The notes under the pieces are model-generated. The model saw only the letters and a list, made by a program, of their open reading frames with translations. It made no database searches and was not told the origin of the DNA. 64,000 nucleotides of DNA from an uncultured Pelagibacteraceae bacterium (GTDB lineage Bacteria; Pseudomonadota; Alphaproteobacteria; Pelagibacterales; Pelagibacteraceae). The stretch is taken from positions 165,532 to 229,531 of the forward strand of contig CACNTW010000002.1 in the NCBI GenBank assembly GCA_902623495.1, written 5' to 3'. Position 1 is the stretch's first letter. Each line of letters starts with the position of its first letter. The translations under genes were made by a program, and so were the position numbers. This document shows, piece after piece, positions 50,390 through 59,973 of the stretch.

Positions 50390-50741
50390 AATTTTAAAAT
50401 TAATATTGTTGCTATATTTTAGTTTTAATTTTTCCTATGCTATTGAAATAAATACTAAAGTAGATCAAATTACAAAAAACTTAAGGTGTTTGATATGTCA
50501 GGGTCAATCTGTTTACGACTCCCAGTCTGATTTTGCTATAAGCATGAAGCTTGTTGTAAAAAATAAGATTGATGAAGGTAAAGAAGAAGAAGAAATATAT
50601 GATTATTTAAAAAATAAATATGGAGAATGGATTGTTTATGAACCAGAATTAAATAAAAATACATTTTTACTTTGGTTAATTCCTTTGATTTTATTCATTT
50701 TTGGCGGGCTTTTAATTATTAGAAAAGTATCTATAAAGTAG
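50382..50741 (+). CDS. ccmH: cytochrome c maturation protein CcmH
   Basis: ITKNLRCLICQGQSVYDSQSDFAISMKLVVKNKIDEGKEEEEIYDYLKNKYGEWIVYEP. Confidence 0.96.
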   Translation: MSKILKLILLLYFSFNFSYAIEINTKVDQITKNLRCLICQGQSVYDSQSDFAISMKLVVKNKIDEGKEEEEIYDYLKNKYGEWIVYEPELNKNTFLLWLIPLILFIFGGLLIIRKVSIK

Positions 50742-50752
50742 AGGAATTAATT

Positions 50753-51238
50753 ATGAGATTATTAATTAAAACATTACTGCTAGCTTTCTTAAGTATATCA
50801 ATTTCCACTGCAGAAAATAAATTAAACATTTATTCTGGTGTGTTTGACCACAGCGATGATGGAAAAAGAGCTGGACTAATTGGAATAGAATATATGAATT
50901 TATCATCTATTAAAGATTCATTTGTTGGTAATATATATCCAGTTTCAGGAGTTATGATTACCGATGATGAGGCAGTTTATGTTTATACTGGTTATCAAAT
51001 GAATCAAAAGTCTGACTACATAACTATATCACCTAGTTTTGCTGTAGGTTATTATGATGAGGGAGATGGCAAGGATTTAGGTCATGAAATTGAGTTTAAA
51101 ACACAAATACAATTACTATTTGAAATTTCGTCAAACTCTGAATTAGGTTTTTCATATAACCATATTTCTAATGCTAGTTTAGGAGATAAAAATCCTGGGG
51201 CAAATAGTTATATGTTTAATTTTGCAAAAAAATTTTAA
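50753..51238 (+). CDS. lipid A deacylase PagL-like (acyloxyacyl hydrolase family)
   Basis: Signal peptide, small beta-barrel, C-terminal YNHISNASLGDKNPGANSYMF (HxSN...NPG), terminal Phe. Confidence 0.78.
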   Translation: MRLLIKTLLLAFLSISISTAENKLNIYSGVFDHSDDGKRAGLIGIEYMNLSSIKDSFVGNIYPVSGVMITDDEAVYVYTGYQMNQKSDYITISPSFAVGYYDEGDGKDLGHEIEFKTQIQLLFEISSNSELGFSYNHISNASLGDKNPGANSYMFNFAKKF

Positions 51239-51246
51239 TTTAAGAT

Positions 51247-52401
51247 ATGAGATTAAAAGATTGTCATAATTTTTATGACTTTAGAAAACTAGCAAAACAA
51301 AAACTTCCATCTCCAATTTTCCATTATATCGATGGAGCAGCTGATGATGAAATAACTTATGCAAGAAACAGTAGTGCATTTAATGATGTTGACCTAGTTC
51401 CAAATGTTTTAAGAGGTGTTGAAAATGTGGACTTATCGACAACTATTTTTGGAAAAAAACTAGACTTACCTTTTTATTGTTCCCCAACAGCTTTGCAGAG
51501 GCTATTCCATTACGAAGGAGAAAGAGCGGTTGGAAGAGCTGCGAAAAAATTCAATACCATGTTTGGTGTTTCAGCATTAGCTACAGTTAGTGTTGAGGAA
51601 ATTTCATCTTTAATAGACACTCCAAAAATGTTTCAATTTTATTTCCATAAGGACAGAGGATTAAATGACTCTTGTTTAGAACGAGCAAAAGCAGCAAAAT
51701 TTGATGTGATGGCTTTAACTGTTGATACGATAACTGGAGGAAATCGCGAAAGAGATCTAAGAACTGGATTTACATCACCTCCAAAATTGACACTTTCGAG
51801 CTTGTTTAGTTTTGCCACAAAACCAATGTGGGGGATAAATTATTTAACTAAAGGAAAATTTGAACTACCACATCTCCAAGATTTTGTTAAAGAAGGTACT
51901 GATACAAATACTTCAATAGGTAATTACTTTTCTACTATGTTGGATCAATCTATGAACTGGGACGATGCTGAAAAATTGTGCTCTCAGTGGGGCGGCCATT
52001 TTGCACTAAAGGGAGTAATGAGTGTTGAAGATGCTAAAAGAGCAGTTGATATTGGATGTACTGGTATAATGGTATCAAATCATGGAGGAAGACAGCTTGA
52101 TGGATCTAGATCACCTTTCGATCAATTAGCTGAAATTGTTGATGCAGTTGGTGATAAGTTAGATGTTATTTGTGAAGGTGGATTTCAAAGAGGAACTCAT
52201 ATGTTAAAAGCTTTATCTATGGGTGCAAAAGCATGTGCTGGTGGAAGATTATATCTTTATGCTTTAGCTGCAGCAGGTCAGGAAGGTGTTGAGAGAGCAC
52301 TTAACTTATATAAAACTGAATTAGTAAGAGACATGAAATTAATGGGCTGCACAAAGATCAGTGATCTTAATAGAAATAATTTAAGATTTCGAAATGCATG
52401 A
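51247..52401 (+). CDS. FMN-dependent alpha-hydroxy-acid oxidase/dehydrogenase, paralog 1
   Basis: FRKLAKQKLPSPIFHYIDGAADDE, ALTVDTITGGNRERDLRTGF, VSNHGGRQLDGSRSPFDQL. Confidence 0.94.
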   Translation: MRLKDCHNFYDFRKLAKQKLPSPIFHYIDGAADDEITYARNSSAFNDVDLVPNVLRGVENVDLSTTIFGKKLDLPFYCSPTALQRLFHYEGERAVGRAAKKFNTMFGVSALATVSVEEISSLIDTPKMFQFYFHKDRGLNDSCLERAKAAKFDVMALTVDTITGGNRERDLRTGFTSPPKLTLSSLFSFATKPMWGINYLTKGKFELPHLQDFVKEGTDTNTSIGNYFSTMLDQSMNWDDAEKLCSQWGGHFALKGVMSVEDAKRAVDIGCTGIMVSNHGGRQLDGSRSPFDQLAEIVDAVGDKLDVICEGGFQRGTHMLKALSMGAKACAGGRLYLYALAAAGQEGVERALNLYKTELVRDMKLMGCTKISDLNRNNLRFRNA

Positions 52402-53549
52402 GCTTGAAAAGTTGTTACAATTTTGATGATTTTAGAAAGTTAGCTAAAAAAAAATTACCAGCTCCTATTTTTCATTACATTGATGGTGGCGCAGACGATG
52501 AAACCACTTTAAAAAGAAATACAAATTCATTTGACGATTGTGATTTAATCCCAAATATTCTTAGAAGTGTAGGAGAACCAGATTTATCAACTACAGTTTT
52601 TGGTAGAAAAATAGATATGCCAATTTTTTTATCTCCTACTGCTATGCAAAGTTTATATCATCCAGATGGGGATAAGGCTTCTGCACGAGCTGCAGAAAAA
52701 TTTGGCACAATGTATAGCATGTCAACAATGGCATCATTTTCTATTGAAGAAATTGCCAATATATCAAGTGGACCAAAATTATTTCAACTTTATATCCATA
52801 AAGATAAATCATTTACTGATGACTTAATTGATAGATGTAAAAGAGCAAATTTTGATGGTTTGTGCTTAACAGTTGATACTTTGGTTGCGGGAAATAGAGA
52901 GAGAGATCACAGAACTGGTTTTACAACTCCTCCTAAATTTACATTTGAAAGTATAATGAATTTTGCGATGAGACCAGGATGGTTATTCAGATATTTTACG
53001 AATAAGAAATTTGAACTCGCAAATATTAAACACAAAACTGATAAAGGAACTAGTATAACTAAATCAGTTATAGATTATGTTAATGAACAGTATGACCCAA
53101 AAATGAATTGGGAAGATGCTGAATACTGTATAAAAAAATGGGACGGACCTTTTGCTTTGAAGGGTGTAATGTCTGTAGAGGATGCAAAGAGAGCAGTTGA
53201 TATTGGTTGTACGGCAATAATAATATCTAATCATGGAGGAAGACAACTTGATGGATCCAGAACTCCATTTGATCAACTAAAGGCTATTTCAGACGCTGTG
53301 GGTGACAAGGTTGAGATAATTTTAGATGGAGGTGTTAGACGGGGTACTCATGTTCTAAAGGCTTTAGCTGCAGGCGCAACTGCTTGTAGTTTTGGGAAAG
53401 CTTTTTTGTTCAGCTTAGGAGCAGGTGGACAGCAAGGAGTAGAGAGGCTGCTTCAAAATATGCACGATGAAATTAGAAGAAATATGATCCTTATGGGCTG
53501 CAAAAGTGTAAAAGAGTTAGATAGATCAAAGATAATTTACCGTAATTAA
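52398..53549 (+). CDS. FMN-dependent alpha-hydroxy-acid oxidase/dehydrogenase, paralog 2
   Basis: ATGA overlap with paralog 1; FHYIDGGADDETT, LTVDTLVAGNRERDHRTGF, ISNHGGRQLDGSRTPFDQL. Confidence 0.94.
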   Translation: MSLKSCYNFDDFRKLAKKKLPAPIFHYIDGGADDETTLKRNTNSFDDCDLIPNILRSVGEPDLSTTVFGRKIDMPIFLSPTAMQSLYHPDGDKASARAAEKFGTMYSMSTMASFSIEEIANISSGPKLFQLYIHKDKSFTDDLIDRCKRANFDGLCLTVDTLVAGNRERDHRTGFTTPPKFTFESIMNFAMRPGWLFRYFTNKKFELANIKHKTDKGTSITKSVIDYVNEQYDPKMNWEDAEYCIKKWDGPFALKGVMSVEDAKRAVDIGCTAIIISNHGGRQLDGSRTPFDQLKAISDAVGDKVEIILDGGVRRGTHVLKALAAGATACSFGKAFLFSLGAGGQQGVERLLQNMHDEIRRNMILMGCKSVKELDRSKIIYRN

Positions 53550-53638
53550 ATATTTTTTATAAATAATTTTTATTATTATTTTCACTTTAAATAAATAGAC
53601 ATGAAGTTGCTTTTCAGTTAGTTTGTCGACGAAAAATT

Positions 53639-54808
53639 ATGATTGAATTAGCAAAAGCATTAGATCGTTTAGGAACTGAAAGTGCATTTTCTGTTTTAGC
53701 AGAAGCAAAAAAATTAGAAGCACAAGGCAAACCTATGATCCATTTAGGTCTAGGACAACCTGACTTTAAAACTCCAAAACATGTGGTCGAAGCTGCAAAA
53801 AAAGCACTTGATGATGGACATCACGGTTATGTATTATCAAATGGTATTCCGGAATGTCGAGAAGCTGTCGCTAGATGGGTTAAGAGACTTTATAATTCTG
53901 ATATTGATCCAAATAGAGTTTTGATAATGCCAGGTGGTAAACCTACAATGTATTATGCAATTACCTGTTATGGTGAACCAGGTGTTGAAATAATTCATCC
54001 TACTCCAGCTTTTCCAATTTATGAGTCAATGATTAACTACTCTGGAGCAAAAGCTGTTCCATACGACTTAACTGAGGATAAAGATTTAAAATTTGACCCA
54101 GACAAAATTCTATCTTTAATAACTGACAAAACTAGACTTTTAATCTTGATTAATCCAAATAACCCAACTGGAAGTTTTGTTGAAAAACCTGCAATTGATT
54201 ACTTGGCAAAAGAATTAGAAAAACATCCACAGGTCACAATTTTAAGTGATGAAATTTATAGTAGACAAATTTTTGACTATAAGGAAATGCCAACTTTCTT
54301 TAACTATCCTAATTTAAGAGACAGATTAATTGTTCTTGAGGGTTGGAGTAAAGCATATTCTATGACTGGATGGAGACTTGGCTGGAGTTACTGGCCTGAG
54401 CATTTGGTTGAACATGTAAACAAACTTTTGATTAATAGTGTATCATGTGTAAATGCAGCAGCCCAATATGCTGGTATAGCCGCATTAGATGGTCCTGAAG
54501 ACTCAATTAAAGATATGTTAGATAAATTTACATTAAGAAGAAATTTAATTCATAAAGGATTAAATGATTTACCAGGAGTTGAGTGTAGTTTGCCGGGAGG
54601 AGCTTTTTATGCTTTTCCGAATATAAAAGGGACTGGCATGAATGGATCTGAGTTTTGCAAAAAAGCTATGCATGAAGCAGGTGTTGCAATTGTTCCTGGT
54701 ACTGCATTCGGTAAAACTTGTAATGATTACGTTAGATTTAGTTTTGCCGCATCTAGAGATAATATAATGCAAGCCTTAGAAAATATAGGCAAGATGCTTT
54801 CTAAATAA
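53639..54808 (+). CDS. class I/II pyridoxal-phosphate aminotransferase
   Basis: IHLGLGQPDFKTPKHVVEAA, LINPNNPTGSF, LSDEIYSRQIFD, EGWSKAYSMTGWRLGW. Confidence 0.95.
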   Translation: MIELAKALDRLGTESAFSVLAEAKKLEAQGKPMIHLGLGQPDFKTPKHVVEAAKKALDDGHHGYVLSNGIPECREAVARWVKRLYNSDIDPNRVLIMPGGKPTMYYAITCYGEPGVEIIHPTPAFPIYESMINYSGAKAVPYDLTEDKDLKFDPDKILSLITDKTRLLILINPNNPTGSFVEKPAIDYLAKELEKHPQVTILSDEIYSRQIFDYKEMPTFFNYPNLRDRLIVLEGWSKAYSMTGWRLGWSYWPEHLVEHVNKLLINSVSCVNAAAQYAGIAALDGPEDSIKDMLDKFTLRRNLIHKGLNDLPGVECSLPGGAFYAFPNIKGTGMNGSEFCKKAMHEAGVAIVPGTAFGKTCNDYVRFSFAASRDNIMQALENIGKMLSK

Positions 54809-54845
54809 ACTGTATTTTTAATTAATATTTTTGTATTATTAAAGA

Positions 54846-56219
54846 ATGAACGAAACTGTCCAAGCAGAATTAAAAAAGATATTTAACGGGAGATTTTCTA
54901 CTTCTGAGTCTACTCGTGCAAATTATGCAAGAGGAGAAGATACTTATAATCCAATATTATCGAAGGCAGTTGTATTTCCAGAAACTAATGAAGAAGTTTC
55001 AAAAATTCTAAAAATTTGTAACGAGCATAAAATTCCTGTTGTCCCGTTTGGAACTGGCACATCTCTTGAAGGTCATGTTGTTGGAAATCAAAATGGTATT
55101 ACAATTTCTCTAGAAAAAATGAATAAAGTTTTAAGCGTAAATGCTGAGGATTTTGATTGCAGAGTACAAGCAAATGTAACAAGAAAGCAATTAAATGAAT
55201 ATTTAAGAGAAGATGGTGTATTTTTTCCAATAGACCCTGGTGCAGATGCTGCACTCGGTGGAATGGCATCTACTTCAGCTTCAGGAACTATGGCAGTTAA
55301 ATATGGAACAATGAGAACAGTTATTTCTGGTTTAACGGTTGTTTTACCTAATGGAGATATAATTAAAACTGGTGCAAGAACTAAAAAAACTTCTGCGGGA
55401 TATAACTTAACTAATTTGTTTATTGGATCTGAGGGAACTTTAGGAATTATTACAGAAGTTCAATTAAGATTATCACCAATACCTGAGAGCATAATGAGTG
55501 CAGTTTGCTATTTTCCAGATTTAGACTCAGCAGTAAAGACTGCGCAAGAAGTTATTCAGTATGGTGTTCCAATTGCAAGAATTGAAATGTTAAACAAAGA
55601 TCAAATGGAAATTAGCATTAAATATTCAAAGTTAGAAAACATCAAAGCATCACCAACTTTATTCTTTGAATTCCATGGTAGTGAACTATCAAATAACGAG
55701 TCTATAAAAATTGTTGAAGAATTATCAAAAAATAATGGTGGAAGTGATTTTCAATGGGCATCTTCTCCTGAAGAACAAAAAATATTATGGAAAGCAAGGC
55801 ATGATGTTTACTATTCAGTAAAAGCTTTAGGTCATGATATGAAAGTGTATTCTACAGATGTTTGTGTACCAATTTCCAAGTTAGTTGAGTGCATTTCATG
55901 GGCGGAAAAAGAAGTAAAAAAATTAGGTCTAACTGCACCAATGGTTGGTCATGTTGGAGATGGTAATTTTCACTCTATAATATTGTATGATCCTGATGAT
56001 GAGGAAAAACAAAAAAAAATTAGACAGTACAGTGACGATTTAATTAACAAAGCTTTAGAGTTAGAGGGAACAATTACAGGAGAACATGGAATTGGTCTTC
56101 AAAAAAAACATTACTTATTAAGAGAGCACCCAGACAATTTGCCAGTGATGAAAGCTATTAAAAGAAGCATTGATGTAAACAATATCATGAATCCTGGTAA
56201 GGTTTTTGATCTAAATTAA
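54846..56219 (+). CDS. FAD-binding oxidase (GlcD/D-lactate dehydrogenase-like)
   Basis: VPFGTGTSLEGHVVG, FFPIDPGADAALGGMASTSASGTMAVKYGTMRTVI, GHVGDGNFHSII, GTITGEHGIGLQKKHYL. Confidence 0.94.
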   Translation: MNETVQAELKKIFNGRFSTSESTRANYARGEDTYNPILSKAVVFPETNEEVSKILKICNEHKIPVVPFGTGTSLEGHVVGNQNGITISLEKMNKVLSVNAEDFDCRVQANVTRKQLNEYLREDGVFFPIDPGADAALGGMASTSASGTMAVKYGTMRTVISGLTVVLPNGDIIKTGARTKKTSAGYNLTNLFIGSEGTLGIITEVQLRLSPIPESIMSAVCYFPDLDSAVKTAQEVIQYGVPIARIEMLNKDQMEISIKYSKLENIKASPTLFFEFHGSELSNNESIKIVEELSKNNGGSDFQWASSPEEQKILWKARHDVYYSVKALGHDMKVYSTDVCVPISKLVECISWAEKEVKKLGLTAPMVGHVGDGNFHSIILYDPDDEEKQKKIRQYSDDLINKALELEGTITGEHGIGLQKKHYLLREHPDNLPVMKAIKRSIDVNNIMNPGKVFDLN

Positions 56220-56230
56220 TCCAAAATAAA

Positions 56231-57184
56231 ATGAAAAAAATTTTAATCACAAGAAGGCTTTTAAGATCTTGTGAGGATAAAGCTAAAGAACTATTTGATG
56301 CTAATTTTAATTTAAACGACGAACTATATTCTCAAAAGAAGTTAATAGAGATGAGTGCAGGCTGTGATGGTATTTTATCAGCTCTAACAGATAAGCTAGA
56401 TGCAGAAACAATTAATCAATTACCTGATAGTATTAAAATTATATCAAATTTTGCCGTAGGTTTTGGAAATATAGATTTAGAAGCTGCAAAGAAAAAAGGG
56501 ATTGCAGTAACAAACACGCCAGATGTTTTAACCGATGCCACTGCAGAAATAGGCGTTTTGTTGATATTAGGTGCATGCAGAAGAGCATCTGAGGGAATTG
56601 AAAAAGCTAGAGAAGGTGGCTGGGTTTGGTCAGCAGATATGTTGATTGGAAAACAATTAACAGGTACAAGACTTGGAATACTTGGCATGGGTAGAATTGG
56701 TCAAAAAATAGCTAAAATAGCTAAATCTTTAGGTATGATAATTCATTATCACAATCGTTCAAAATTAAGTGAAGAAAAAGAACAAGGCGCAACTTACCAC
56801 GATAACTTAAATGATTTGATGAAAGTCTCTGATGTCCTTTCAGTATGTTGTCCTGCATCTAAAGAGACAATTAATTTAATTAATAAAGATACACTAGAAT
56901 TATTACCTAAAGGTGCAGTTGTAACCAATGTTGCAAGAGGAGATATTATTGAAGATGAAGCTTTAATAGATGCTTTGGAAAGAAGAAAAGTTTATGCAGT
57001 TGGGCTAGATGTTTACAAAAATGAACCAAATTTAAATCCAGGATATCTTAAACATAAAAGTGCTTTTATTCTTCCTCATTTGGGTAGCGCAACTAAAGAA
57101 ACTAGAACCGCAATGGCCAATCTAGCTATAGATAATATTGATGAGTTTTTCAAAACAGGCGGATGCAAAAATAAAGTTAATTAA
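56231..57184 (+). CDS. D-2-hydroxyacid dehydrogenase (glyoxylate/hydroxypyruvate reductase-like)
   Basis: LGILGMGRIGQKIAKIAKSLGM, GAVVTNVARGDIIEDEALIDAL, LDVYKNEPNLNPGY, LPHLGSATKETR. Confidence 0.95.
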   Translation: MKKILITRRLLRSCEDKAKELFDANFNLNDELYSQKKLIEMSAGCDGILSALTDKLDAETINQLPDSIKIISNFAVGFGNIDLEAAKKKGIAVTNTPDVLTDATAEIGVLLILGACRRASEGIEKAREGGWVWSADMLIGKQLTGTRLGILGMGRIGQKIAKIAKSLGMIIHYHNRSKLSEEKEQGATYHDNLNDLMKVSDVLSVCCPASKETINLINKDTLELLPKGAVVTNVARGDIIEDEALIDALERRKVYAVGLDVYKNEPNLNPGYLKHKSAFILPHLGSATKETRTAMANLAIDNIDEFFKTGGCKNKVN

Positions 57185-57290
57185 CAATCTCAAGTTGTAA
57201 TTGGTAATTAAAATTATTCTAACTTTCTAGACATATTTTTTATTTCAATTTAAAATTTATTTATAAAAAATAAATTTAGAGAGGAAAATA

Positions 57291-58352
57291 ATGAAAGCAC
57301 AGGTTTTACATAAGTACGACCCAGAAATGAAAGCGGATGTTTGGGTCACAGGTGAAGAGTTACCAAATCCTAAAATTGAGAAAGCAAGTGATGTCATTGT
57401 TAAAATTGGAGCTGCAGGTGTTTGTAGAACTGATTTGCATATAATTGAAGGAGTTTGGAAGCACATTACAGATCAAAATAACGATCTGTTGCCGATGGTA
57501 ATGGGACATGAGAACGCTGGATGGATAGAGGAAGTTGGTAAAGATGTTACGGGATTTAAAAAAGGTGATGCAGTAATTTTACACCCTAAAGTTTCTGGCA
57601 CAGGAGGAACATGCTTAGATTGTAGAAGAGGAAACGATATGCATGCTGAAGATCCAATTTTTGCAGGTTTGAATGTAAAACACGGGGGATATTCAGAATT
57701 ACTTCAAACTAGCGTAAGAAATCTAATAAAAATTCCAAAAGTTTTAGGTCCAATAGACGTTGCGCCATTTTCAGACGCAGGTTTAACTGCTTACAGAGTT
57801 GTAAAAAAAGCTACTAGACACCTTCTGCCAGGTGAAAATTGTGTAATCATAGGTGCTGGTGGATTAGGACATATAGCAATTCAATGTATGAAAGCAATGT
57901 GTGCCGCAAATATTATTGTTGTTGAAAAAGCAAAAGCGCCTTTAGAACATGCAATGGAACTAGGAGCTGACCATGGAGTTTTAATAGATGGTAATGAAAT
58001 TGAAAAAGTAAAAGAACTTACAAAAGGAAAAGGTGCAGAGGCTGTTATAGATTTTGTTGGTGAAAAAGGTTCTACGCCAATGGGAATTAAAATGACCAAA
58101 GCAACTGGGACTTTCTATATTGTAGGTTACGGAGAAGAAATAAGAGTTTTGGCGATTGATATGATCGATCAAGAAAAAAGTATAGTTGGAAGCTTAGTAG
58201 GTACATGGGCTGAATTATATGAATTAATGGAACTAGCAGATAAAGGTTTAGTAAAACTTTCAATGAAAGAATACAAACTTGAAGAAGCTAATAAAGCACT
58301 ACATGATTTAAATGATGGTAAGATTAAAGGTCGTGCAGTGTTAGTTCCATAA
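57291..58352 (+). CDS. zinc-type NAD(P)-dependent alcohol dehydrogenase
   Basis: GAAGVCRTDLHIIEGVW, MGHENAGWIEEVGKDV, VIIGAGGLGHIAIQCMKAM. Confidence 0.95.
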   Translation: MKAQVLHKYDPEMKADVWVTGEELPNPKIEKASDVIVKIGAAGVCRTDLHIIEGVWKHITDQNNDLLPMVMGHENAGWIEEVGKDVTGFKKGDAVILHPKVSGTGGTCLDCRRGNDMHAEDPIFAGLNVKHGGYSELLQTSVRNLIKIPKVLGPIDVAPFSDAGLTAYRVVKKATRHLLPGENCVIIGAGGLGHIAIQCMKAMCAANIIVVEKAKAPLEHAMELGADHGVLIDGNEIEKVKELTKGKGAEAVIDFVGEKGSTPMGIKMTKATGTFYIVGYGEEIRVLAIDMIDQEKSIVGSLVGTWAELYELMELADKGLVKLSMKEYKLEEANKALHDLNDGKIKGRAVLVP

Positions 58353-58376
58353 TTAACAACAAAGAGAGGAAAAAAG

Positions 58377-59912
58377 ATGAAGACAATAAAAACTTGCGTA
58401 ACCGCTCTAATATCAGCTTTGTTGGTATTTAGTCCTGTTGCGTATGCTGATAAGTGGAGTGATCAGTTTCCACATATCAAAGCAACTGGGGATATTCCTG
58501 GTGATTGTTCTTACGAGTCTATGTCTAAGAAAAACTATAAAGGCAAGACGCTTAAGATTAATACACATGCTGTACCAGTCATGGGAGAGCCAACAGCTCT
58601 ACATGCTGAGCAGTTCGCTAAACTTACTGGAGCAAAAGTTGATGTTACTCATACACCAGCAGGTGACTTATATGCGAAAGCAATGGTACCATTTCAAGCT
58701 GGACAAGCTCCATATGACATCGTTTTTGGATTTTCAAACTTCATTAACGATTGGAGAAGATACTTAGAGCCAGTTCCAAAGAAATACGTTGAGATGAAAC
58801 AAATGAAAGACGTTACCCCGTCTCACATTGGTGTAGCATCTTGGGATGGTGTTATGTATCAGTTTCCGGTTGATGGAGACAGACATTATCTAAAATATAG
58901 AAAAGATGTAATTGATAATCCTGAGTACCAAAAGCAATATAAGGAAGCTACTGGTAAAGAGTTAAAGGTACCAACAACTTGGAAAGAATATGGAGAAATG
59001 GCCGCTTATTTCAATGGATGGGATTGGGATGGTGATGGCGAGAAAGAATATGGATCAGCAGAAGTTATGAAAAAAGATGACCTGATGTATGCTGCTTTCT
59101 ATTCAAGATCTGCTGCTTACTCTAAAAATCCAAAAACACCAGGTGGTTTTTTCTTTGATTTAGAAACTATGAAACCACTAATTAACAATCCAGGTTTTGT
59201 TGAAGCATTAACAGATTGGGTTGCAGCAACCAAATATGTTCCACCAGGAGGAATAAATTTTGGTTTAGGTGATGAAATTGGATCATTTGGTGGAGGACAA
59301 ACTTTGTTTAGTTTTTCATGGGATGATGCATTTGTTGCTGCTATGCAACCAGATAGTCCAATAAACAATAAAGTTGGTGCTGCACAGTTACCAGGAGCAA
59401 TGAAAGTTTGGAATAGAAAAACTAACTCTTGGGATGAAGGCTTTAACCAAGCTCCTTTCTTCGTATGGGGATGGGCAGTTGGAGTAGCTAAGAAAAGTAA
59501 AGAGAAAGAAATGGCTTTCGATTACCTATGTTTCTTCGCTAACGAAGCTAACCACCAAGCGGACATTGGAATTGGTAGATTTGGTGTAAACCCATTTAGA
59601 AATGACGACTTTAAAGTTGATGTATGGACACAAATTGGTTGGGATAAAGATATTGCCCAATCATATGTTGATACTCTTGCACAAATGGAACAAAGTAAAA
59701 ATAGAGTATTTCCATTAAGAGTTCCTGGAACTTTTGAGTTTAATGCTGCATTGGCTACTGCTGCTGCAAAAGCATTAGCTGGTCAATTATCTCCACAAGC
59801 TGCTTTAGACGAAGCTGCTAAACAGTGGGAAGATATACTTAACAGAGTAGGAAAAGATAACGTAAGAAAAGCCTATGCTGTTGGTGTAGCAATGGAAGAT
59901 AATAAGCAATAA
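58377..59912 (+). CDS. ABC transporter extracellular substrate-binding protein (family 1, sugar/polyol type)
   Basis: 511 aa with signal peptide; AEQFAKLTGAKVDVTHTPAGDLYAKAMVPFQAGQAPYDIVFG; followed by two permeases and two ATPases. Confidence 0.93.
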   Translation: MKTIKTCVTALISALLVFSPVAYADKWSDQFPHIKATGDIPGDCSYESMSKKNYKGKTLKINTHAVPVMGEPTALHAEQFAKLTGAKVDVTHTPAGDLYAKAMVPFQAGQAPYDIVFGFSNFINDWRRYLEPVPKKYVEMKQMKDVTPSHIGVASWDGVMYQFPVDGDRHYLKYRKDVIDNPEYQKQYKEATGKELKVPTTWKEYGEMAAYFNGWDWDGDGEKEYGSAEVMKKDDLMYAAFYSRSAAYSKNPKTPGGFFFDLETMKPLINNPGFVEALTDWVAATKYVPPGGINFGLGDEIGSFGGGQTLFSFSWDDAFVAAMQPDSPINNKVGAAQLPGAMKVWNRKTNSWDEGFNQAPFFVWGWAVGVAKKSKEKEMAFDYLCFFANEANHQADIGIGRFGVNPFRNDDFKVDVWTQIGWDKDIAQSYVDTLAQMEQSKNRVFPLRVPGTFEFNAALATAAAKALAGQLSPQAALDEAAKQWEDILNRVGKDNVRKAYAVGVAMEDNKQ

Positions 59913-59923
59913 TTTTGTAAACT

Positions 59924-59950
59924 TGTGGCCGTTTTTTAACGGCCACATTT
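59924..59950 (+). terminator. intra-operon stem-loop (candidate attenuator/partial terminator) after the binding-protein gene
   Basis: TGTGGCCGTT-TTTT-AACGGCCACA, perfect 10-bp stem, then TTT; between SBP and first permease gene. Confidence 0.75.
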
Positions 59951-59973
59951 TAAAATAATCCAAAAAAAAAATT

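Noticed and set aside
57253-57277. AT-only inverted repeat AAATTTATT...AATAAATTT upstream of the alcohol dehydrogenase
   Set aside because: Expected by chance at this base composition; no GC pairs and no support beyond position.
59020-59050. DWDGDGEKE calcium-loop-like stretch in the ABC binding protein
   Set aside because: Resembles an EF-hand start but lacks the position-12 Glu; too weak alone to claim a metal site.
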